DNA from: Planctomycetota bacterium
GTDB taxonomy: Bacteria; Planctomycetota; Phycisphaerae; WQYP01
DNA: 10,616 bases
Direction: 5' to 3'
Assembly: GCA_021826605.1 (NCBI GenBank)
Contig: JAKAZF010000041.1
Location: 1-10,616 of the forward strand
In this document: piece by piece, positions 6,280-10,616 of the stretch
Position numbering within the stretch: the first letter of the stretch is position 1
Layout of the letters: every line of letters starts with the position of its first letter
Made by a program: the position numbers and the translations under genes
The notes under the pieces: model-generated
The model's input: the letters and a program-made list of their open reading frames with translations, nothing else
Databases searched by the model: none
Told to the model about the DNA's origin: nothing

Positions 6280-6867
6280 TTACGGAAAGTGTAATTGACC
6301 GCCAAGTTCGGGGTGTTGCTGTAAGTATTTTTTTACCATGGCGAAGTAGCTGGTTTCTTCAACGGGTAAATCTTCCAATTTCAGTTCCCGGCGGGCCGCC
6401 ATCACAGCGGCCTCGGTGGGGGCTTCGATTTCTAAAAAAAAGCCGAACACCGGCATGTCGTCAAGTTCCACCAGGCAATCGCGGAATTCATAACTGCGGC
6501 GTCGTTTTTGGAACTCCATGAACTTCACATATCCCAGTTGGGAGAATAATAATTCCGCCATTTCCGGTGGCTGGGCGTAAAAATCAACGGATGGTCGACT
6601 GCTGACCTGGGCAACGGTCTTCGGGCCTTTCCAGGTTACGACACTGGGCAGCACCTGTCCTTCCGGGGTTATCTGATGGCGCAGCCGCAGGGCAGCGCGA
6701 CTGGTGCGCAGTTGGCCGTCGGAGGTATCCAGAAAAATATTTGTTTCCCGAACATCCCGAACATACCGTGCACCGGCGGCTGTGAGGCGCTGGGACATCG
6801 GTTCATAATCACCAGCCACTTTAAGCTTGATTTCAATTTCATGCGGTGGGGCAATGGGTGCGGTCAT
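6280..6867 (-). CDS. CYTH-domain protein (class IV adenylate cyclase/thiamine triphosphatase-like)
   Basis: A 195-residue CYTH (triphosphate tunnel) protein. The signature ExExK is E10, E12, K14 in HEIEIKLKV near the N-terminus. Later come the charged strands expected of the tunnel barrel: IFLDTSDGQLR, ALRLRHQ, VVTWKGPK, FQKRRRSYEF, LVELDDMPVFG and FFLEIEAP. CYTH enzymes bind triphosphate compounds with divalent metals and act as adenylate cyclase (CyaB type), thiamine triphosphatase or tripolyphosphatase; sequence alone does not say which. I chose the ATG at 6867 because AGGA lies upstream at a suitable distance and the domain begins just after it; a start at 6933 would add 22 unlikely residues and overlap the FIST gene. 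It lies 31 bp downstream of the FIST gene on the same strand, so the two are probably co-transcribed. Confidence 0.88.
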   Translation of the reverse strand: MTAPIAPPHEIEIKLKVAGDYEPMSQRLTAAGARYVRDVRETNIFLDTSDGQLRTSRAALRLRHQITPEGQVLPSVVTWKGPKTVAQVSSRPSVDFYAQPPEMAELLFSQLGYVKFMEFQKRRRSYEFRDCLVELDDMPVFGFFLEIEAPTEAAVMAARRELKLEDLPVEETSYFAMVKKYLQQHPELGGQLHFP

Positions 6868-6898
6868 GGGGTATGGTGTCCTGTAAAAAAGCAGGGCC

Positions 6899-8068
6899 TT
6901 AACGGAACAGGGCAATAATGGCGGTTTGTCCATGAATAAAATTGCGCCCGCCCACGGGGCCTAATTCACCGGCACAGAAAAACCCGGCCACGGGTATGGC
7001 CCCCACGACTTCGCGAAGGGCCTGAATATCATGATGCGGCGTACCGAAGAGATTCATTCCACGGCCGTTGCAACTGAACATCAGCGCTCCGTGCGGCACT
7101 TCAGCCAGCATTAATTCTCCCTGCAACAGCAGTCGCAAGTCTTCATCCGCCGATCGTGCGTCCTGCACGTGCAACCGGATAATCTGGCCGGGCTGTACAA
7201 AATCACCGATGGAAATGCTGCCATCGGACCGATGAATTTCCAGGATATTGCGAACCAGAAAATCTCCGCGGCCGAAATTTCCCTTACGCTGGTCAATCAC
7301 CCGTCCGATCAGCAGGCTGCGCTTTTGAATGAGCTCGCGGTCCTCCATGGACAGGCCGGATATCATATCCCGCACGGCTGTCATGGCGGGCCGGCCATCG
7401 AGCATTTGAATATTATTTTCGTGCCCCTGCGTGATGGTAAAGGTAGGACCAACCGGGCGACACCCCTGCGAGACGACGCAGTCAACCTCCAGCGGCCCGG
7501 CAAATGAGACGCCGATCATGCCGCTATTGAATATATGATCATTAATAGCCAGCCGTGTTTCGCCAGGTCTTTGCACGCCGCTGGCCATTCCCCCGACCAC
7601 CGGTGCATGGGGAAATTCCCTGGAGCAGGCATCGAGCAACTGAACCACGGGCGTGGTAAACGGGTCCGCCAGCATGATAAACAGCCGCAAATTCGGTCCC
7701 GCCTCCAGACGTGCGCGCAGGGTGCTGTTTTCACCGAGCAGCTCAGACCACTCCTCATCGGCAAAGCGAAAATGATCCACCGTAACGCCGGGCAGGGAAA
7801 AGCCGATGGCGGACACCGCCGGCTTGCGTTCAATTTCCCGATCCACTCCCAGGACACTTTCCGCGGTGCAGGCCAGAAGCGTTCTACAATGCGTGCGTTC
7901 AATGAGGCCGCCGGTAATGCGCGAAAAATCCACTTGCAATAAAGAGGAAACAAAAACCACCAGCAGATCGATGGGCAAATCACCCATTTGGCCAATGAGC
8001 TGATCCGCGAGACTTGCAATGATGATGTCGGGGTCAGTTGCGGTTACAATAGCGGAAGATAAACGCAT
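6899..8068 (-). CDS. FIST domain sensor-like protein
   Basis: A 389-residue protein made of FIST_N and FIST_C domains with no attached output domain. The N-terminal FIST part contains LLACTAESVLG at 64-74, a family hallmark, followed by the 'SLPGV' turn. The C-terminal part contains MFSCNGRG (about 330-337) and GELGPVGGRNFIHG (367-380), both strongly conserved in FIST_C. FIST domains are proposed small-molecule sensors, possibly of amino acids, usually linked to kinases, cyclases or chemoreceptors; stand-alone versions are common and poorly characterised. It is soluble, without signal peptide or membrane segments. The ATG at 8068 is supported by AGGAG 9 bases upstream. It is the first gene of a two-gene unit with the CYTH protein. 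Ligand and partner are unknown. Confidence 0.9.
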   Translation of the reverse strand: MRLSSAIVTATDPDIIIASLADQLIGQMGDLPIDLLVVFVSSLLQVDFSRITGGLIERTHCRTLLACTAESVLGVDREIERKPAVSAIGFSLPGVTVDHFRFADEEWSELLGENSTLRARLEAGPNLRLFIMLADPFTTPVVQLLDACSREFPHAPVVGGMASGVQRPGETRLAINDHIFNSGMIGVSFAGPLEVDCVVSQGCRPVGPTFTITQGHENNIQMLDGRPAMTAVRDMISGLSMEDRELIQKRSLLIGRVIDQRKGNFGRGDFLVRNILEIHRSDGSISIGDFVQPGQIIRLHVQDARSADEDLRLLLQGELMLAEVPHGALMFSCNGRGMNLFGTPHHDIQALREVVGAIPVAGFFCAGELGPVGGRNFIHGQTAIIALFR

Positions 8069-8077
8069 TAATAAAAA

Positions 8078-8082
8078 CTCCT
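8078..8082 (-). promoter_or_regulatory. Strong Shine-Dalgarno for the FIST gene
   Basis: Read on the minus strand this is AGGAG, 9 bases before the ATG at 8068. It confirms the start and contrasts with the leaderless-looking ATPase gene on the other side of the same spacer. Confidence 0.7.
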
Positions 8083-8094
8083 GTCGTTTCAGCC

Positions 8095-8100
8095 AGTATA
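8095..8100 (-). promoter_or_regulatory. Likely -10 box for the FIST-CYTH unit
   Basis: TATACT on the minus strand matches the -10 consensus in 5 of 6 positions. A start about 7 bases downstream would leave a leader of roughly 20 bases containing the AGGAG site. No clear -35 is visible 16-18 bases upstream (TGGCTG at best), so an activator may be needed or the call may be wrong. Confidence 0.4.
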
Positions 8101-8227
8101 GTTATCCATGCCACCGCCAGCCAGCGAATCTTCGGCTGCCAACAGACATCCCTGCGCATTGGGGCAGATGGACGGCAGTTTTGAGATCGCATGTGGGGTC
8201 GGAGTGCGGACACTTTTTAATGCTACT

Positions 8228-8291
8228 GTATATACCAATTTATACCACATTATTTCCCGATGTGGAATAATTAGGAATATTTCGGTATACT
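8228..8291 (+). promoter_or_regulatory. ATPase promoter with candidate operators
   Basis: A -10 box TATACT lies at 8286-8291, 7 bases before the ATG at 8299, so the mRNA would be leaderless. No strong -35 is visible. Upstream is an AT-rich block with ordered repeats: GTATATAC palindrome at 8228-8235; TATACC at 8231-8236 and 8241-8246, exactly 10 bases (one helical turn) apart; its inverse GGTATA at 8284-8289 overlapping the -10; and an 11-base inverted repeat TTATACCACAT (8240-8250) / ATGTGGAATAA (8260-8270) with 10 of 11 pairs and a 9-base centre. This suggests repressor or activator sites; the binding protein is unknown. Confidence 0.5.
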
Positions 8292-8298
8292 TTTAAAA

Positions 8299-9492
8299 AT
8301 GGATGAGATTACCAACCCATTTTCACCCGGTGCCGGCTCGCGTCCTCCGGCCTTGGCGGGTCGTGAAGAAATCCTGCATCAGGCCCACGTTCTTCTGGAG
8401 CGCGTTAAACAGGGGCGGCCGGAAAAGAGCATCTTATTAACCGGCCTGCGGGGGGTGGGGAAAACGGTCCTCTTAAATGCCATTGAACGCATGGCCGCAG
8501 ACACGGGCTATCACGCCCTTGCCATTGAGGGCCGAGAAGATCAGCCATTGGCCCCATTAATTGCACAATATTTACGAAAGGTTCTTGTAGCGCTGCTTCC
8601 GGCACCAGGTGTCGGAGAGAAAACCAGACAAGCCTTGGCGGTGCTGGGCAGTTTCATATCAACCTTCAGCGTCAGCGTAGGTGAGGTGGGCCTCAAGATG
8701 GATATTGCGGCCGCACGGGGTCGTGCGGACAGCGGCAATTTGGAAATTGACTTACAGGAATTGCTGGTCGCGGCCGCGGAAGCTGCCGCCGAGCACCATC
8801 GTGCCATCGCAATATTTATTGACGAGGTGCAATACTTCAGAGCGCCGGAACTTAGTGCCATTCTCGCCGCCATGCATAAAATTCAGCAGTTGGAGCTTCC
8901 GCTGGTGCTTGTTGGTGCGGGCTTGCCGACGCTGCCCGCCATGGCCGGCGACGCCAAATCCTACGCCGAGCGGCTGATAAGCTTTCCGGAAATTGGTCCG
9001 CTATCCGCACTGGATACCGCCAAAGCCCTGCGCGAGCCGGCATTGGCCGCAGGTATTGCATTTGACGATCATTCACTGGCGGAAATTTTTAAGTTAACAT
9101 CCGGGTATCCTTATTTTGTGCAGGAATGGGGATCCGAAGCGTGGGTGCAGGCTGTCAGCAGCCCCATTTCCCTGAATGTCATTCAACAGTGCACCCCGCG
9201 GGTCATTGCACGACTGGATCGCAACTTCTTCCGTGTGCGCTATGACCGCCTCACACCCGGGGAAAAGAATTTTTTACGGGCCATGGCGGAGTGCCGCAGT
9301 TTACCGATACACACCGGTGATCTGGCCGAATTGCTGAAAGTAAGGGTTTCCACGTTAGGTCCCCTGCGTTCCAAGCTGATAAACAAAGGGATGATTTACA
9401 GTCCTGCGCACGGCGAACTGGCGTACAGTGTTCCGCTGTTCGGCGATTTTATGAAACGCGTCATGCCGAAACCGGCACGCGTCGAAAATTGA
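8299..9492 (+). CDS. P-loop ATPase with C-terminal winged-helix-like region
   Basis: A 397-residue AAA-type ATPase of the stand-alone ORC/Cdc6-like or COG1672-like kind. It opens with NPFSPGAGSRPPALAGRE (6-23), a conserved lead-in to these ATPases. Walker A is GLRGVGKT at 49-56 (K55, T56); Walker B is AIFIDEVQ with D175 and E176. LVLVGAGLPTLP near 203 is in the sensor 1 position. The C-terminal third (about 310-385), with LTPGEKNFLRAMAE, LLKVRVSTLGPLRSKLINKG and a closing strand, resembles a winged helix that may bind DNA. No membrane segments are seen. Related proteins occur singly or near toxins and transposons; their role is not established. The ATG at 8299 has no ribosome-binding site and lies right after the -10 box. 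It is transcribed away from the FIST gene and no clear partner follows. Confidence 0.85.
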   Translation: MDEITNPFSPGAGSRPPALAGREEILHQAHVLLERVKQGRPEKSILLTGLRGVGKTVLLNAIERMAADTGYHALAIEGREDQPLAPLIAQYLRKVLVALLPAPGVGEKTRQALAVLGSFISTFSVSVGEVGLKMDIAAARGRADSGNLEIDLQELLVAAAEAAAEHHRAIAIFIDEVQYFRAPELSAILAAMHKIQQLELPLVLVGAGLPTLPAMAGDAKSYAERLISFPEIGPLSALDTAKALREPALAAGIAFDDHSLAEIFKLTSGYPYFVQEWGSEAWVQAVSSPISLNVIQQCTPRVIARLDRNFFRVRYDRLTPGEKNFLRAMAECRSLPIHTGDLAELLKVRVSTLGPLRSKLINKGMIYSPAHGELAYSVPLFGDFMKRVMPKPARVEN

Positions 9493-9640
9493 GAGCAGCC
9501 CGATTTGAGCGGGTGAGAGTAGAACAGGTGAAACCGAAGAGCAAATAAAGTTGAGGCATGGGAGCGGCTGTCGCCGAGGAAAACACGGCTTCCTGCGGTC
9601 TGCTGTTTGCTTTCCATTCTCAAGCCTCAATAGCGCGACT

Positions 9641-9670
9641 TTGAGATTTCAAATTTGAAACTTGAGATTT
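9641..9670. repeat. Palindrome inside a direct repeat
   Basis: TTTCAAATTTGAAA (9647-9660) is a perfect 14-bp palindrome. It lies between two copies of TTGAGATTT (9641-9649 and 9662-9670). AT-rich pieces of this kind look like decayed dispersed repeats; a binding site is possible but nothing nearby calls for one. Confidence 0.55.
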
Positions 9671-9685
9671 GGGAACCCCGGAGTT

Positions 9686-9762
9686 TATCCGCGCAATCCG
9701 CGGTCATTTTTATTGAGGGACGCAACGGGATTGAACCGCGGATCAACCTGATTACGCGGATA
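9686..9762. repeat. Two-part inverted repeat (CCGCGGAT type)
   Basis: ATCCGCGGT (9696-9704) pairs exactly with ACCGCGGAT (9735-9743), and the outer TATCCGCG (9686-9693) pairs exactly with CGCGGATA (9755-9762). The right half has about 9 extra bases between its two blocks. This is two opposed copies of a 'CCGCGGAT...CGCGGATA' unit about 30 bases apart. It lies between the ends of the convergent ATPase and msrA genes, so a hairpin here could help end transcription from both sides, although no T-run follows immediately. Confidence 0.55.
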
Positions 9763-9771
9763 CGGTGGAAC

Positions 9772-10368
9772 TCACCCTGTTGCCGAGGCTTTCAGTAATT
9801 CTGGAAACGTGGCGCGAAGTATCTCCACCTTCGGCAATGCTACGCACGCGATGTAGGGTTGCTGGGGATTTATCGCCGCGTAATCCTGATGATATTCCTC
9901 AGCGGGGTAAAACTTTTCCAGGGGTTCCAGCGTGGTGACTATGGCATCCGAAAACAGGCCAGTTGCGTCAAGCTTCTGGATATACGCTGCGGCAACATCA
10001 TGCTGTTGCTGGTCACTGTAGAAAATGGCTGATCGATATTGCGTGCCGACATCATTGCCCTGCTGATTTAATTCTGTGGGATCATGCGCGACGGTAAAAA
10101 ATATTTTCAGCAATTGGCCGGCTGTGATAACAGACGAATCGAAGGTGATTTTTACGGCCTCGGCATGACCGGTGCGCCCGGTGCAAACCGCCCGGTAATT
10201 AGCTGTATCCGCTGAGCCGCCCGCATAACCTGATACCACATCCTGCACACCGCGCAATTGTCGATATACAGCTTCCACGCACCAGAAGCACCCGCCGGCG
10301 AGAACCAGGGACTGCGGGGCCGGGGTGGATGGCACGTCAAAGGGCGGATCGGGAATGGTGGTATTCAT
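9772..10368 (-). CDS. msrA: Peptide methionine sulfoxide reductase MsrA
   Basis: Reduces methionine-S-sulfoxide in proteins back to methionine, repairing oxidative damage with thioredoxin as the usual reductant. At 198 residues it is normal length. The active-site motif GGCFWCVEA gives catalytic C27, with F28, W29 and an extra C30. Further hallmarks are VVSGYAGG, CTGRTGHAEAV, FFTVAHDPT, QGNDVGTQYRSAIFY and FYPAEEYHQDY, all intact. Near the C-terminus a cysteine in PYIACVALPK could be the resolving residue, slightly displaced from the common position; C30 is another candidate. There is no signal peptide, so it is cytoplasmic. The ATG at 10368 is preferred; a TTG at 10383 would add five residues with no better ribosome-binding site. 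It appears to be a single-gene unit. Confidence 0.95.
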   Translation of the reverse strand: MNTTIPDPPFDVPSTPAPQSLVLAGGCFWCVEAVYRQLRGVQDVVSGYAGGSADTANYRAVCTGRTGHAEAVKITFDSSVITAGQLLKIFFTVAHDPTELNQQGNDVGTQYRSAIFYSDQQQHDVAAAYIQKLDATGLFSDAIVTTLEPLEKFYPAEEYHQDYAAINPQQPYIACVALPKVEILRATFPELLKASATG

Positions 10369-10404
10369 ACGTTGGTTTTCCAAAACGACAACTTAGTACC
10401 CTGC

Positions 10405-10432
10405 ATTGTAGGCAGGAAAATCGCCGCAACAA
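10405..10432 (-). promoter_or_regulatory. Likely msrA promoter
   Basis: On the minus strand TTGTTG (10427-10432) and TACAAT (10405-10410) are spaced by 16 bases, a fair sigma-70 match (3/6 and 5/6). The start would be near 10398, giving a leader of about 30 bases before the ATG at 10368. No operator-like repeat is obvious in it. Confidence 0.5.
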
Positions 10433-10508
10433 GCCATTGCAGCGCAGCCACAGCCCCCAGGAGCCTGTCCGAGTAATGGCCCGGTTGCGACGGCGTGATT
10501 CTCTCGGC

Positions 10509-10609
10509 GGGGCGGGGTGCCATGGAGCACCGTGGTGATAACCCGGTGGTTGGTTGGCGGCATGGGATCAACCACCGGATTACCATCCGGTGCTCCCGGG
10601 GCGGGGTGC
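10509..10609. repeat. 12-bp direct repeat flanking the twin REP element
   Basis: GGGGCGGGGTGC occurs at 10509-10520 and again at 10598-10609, an 89-base period. The two copies bracket the twin hairpin. After the second copy the sequence runs into GTTGCAT and the window ends, much as the first copy runs into CAT before the first hairpin head. A tandem array continuing to the right is therefore possible. Confidence 0.6.
10524..10596. repeat. Twin REP-like element (two GGAG-headed hairpins, inverted)
   Basis: Left unit on the + strand: head GGAG (10524-10527), then a hairpin with CACCG (10528-10532) pairing CGGTG (10544-10548) and inner GGT/ACC around a GATA loop, with one bulged T. Right unit on the - strand: head GGAG (10593-10596 reversed), then a perfect hairpin CACCGGAT/ATCCGGTG (10573-10580 and 10585-10592) with loop TACC. 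The two units also pair with each other: GGAGCACCG with CGGTGCTCC, and CGGTGGTTG (10544-10552) with CAACCACCG (10569-10577). A GTAG/GGAG tetranucleotide head followed by an imperfect hairpin, arranged as an inverted pair, is the established form of REP elements mobilised by RAYT (TnpA-REP) transposases. No RAYT gene is in the window. Confidence 0.7.
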
Positions 10610-10616
10610 GTTGCAT

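Noticed and set aside
7535..7942. 135-residue plus-strand open frame opposite the FIST gene
   Set aside because: Shadow of the conserved FIST gene; His/Arg/Gln-rich with no motif.
10365..10616. 83-residue minus-strand open frame upstream of msrA
   Set aside because: Runs through the REP element and the msrA promoter, with no family likeness.
1..10616. CRISPR array, tRNA or rRNA genes, insertion sequence
   Set aside because: No regularly spaced repeats with unique spacers, no tRNA cloverleaf or rRNA signature that I could read, and no transposase gene in either strand.

Overview
This window of about 55% GC (visual estimate) looks like bacterial chromosome. It carries a housekeeping gene (serS), a sugar-type ABC importer, stress and signalling genes, and a toxin-antitoxin cassette. 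The spacers hold many decayed repeats. The substrate-binding protein type, the FIST-plus-CYTH pair, the moderately long repeat-rich spacers and apparently leaderless promoters suggest a PVC-group bacterium, perhaps a planctomycete of the Phycisphaerae type. That placement rests on gene style alone; no rRNA or other phylogenetic marker besides serS is present.

Layout: (1) 1-963, + strand: a compact toxin-antitoxin cassette of a DUF433 protein, a VapB-like antitoxin and a PIN-domain VapC-like toxin. Its promoter has a perfect -10 box, a 7-bp inverted repeat between -35 and -10, and an apparently leaderless first start. (2) 964-1619: a gene-poor spacer with decayed repeat sequence and a likely extended -10 promoter for serS. 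(3) 1620-6131, + strand: serS followed after 8 bp by a substrate-binding protein and two MalF/MalG-type permeases, the last three joined by ATGA stop/start overlaps. No ATP-binding subunit is present. (4) 6280-8068, - strand: a FIST-domain sensor-like protein followed by a CYTH-domain protein. (5) 8299-9492, + strand: a stand-alone P-loop AAA-type ATPase with a C-terminal winged-helix-like region, divergent from the FIST gene. Its start is also apparently leaderless and its promoter is rich in inverted and direct repeats. (6) 9493-9771: a repeat-rich spacer. (7) 9772-10368, - strand: msrA. (8) 10369-10616: the msrA promoter and a twin REP-like element (two GGAG-headed hairpins in opposite orientation, flanked by a 12-bp direct repeat).

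How the parts work together: serS makes seryl-tRNA and appears co-transcribed with an importer that needs an ATPase encoded elsewhere. The VapC-like toxin would be held in check by the VapB-like antitoxin, and the DUF433 protein is the best candidate for promoter binding. No clearly new multi-gene system is seen. The strongest unusual signals are the mixed DUF433-VapBC cassette with its operator and leaderless start, a second leaderless-looking promoter of identical geometry in front of the ATPase, and the twin REP element at the right edge.
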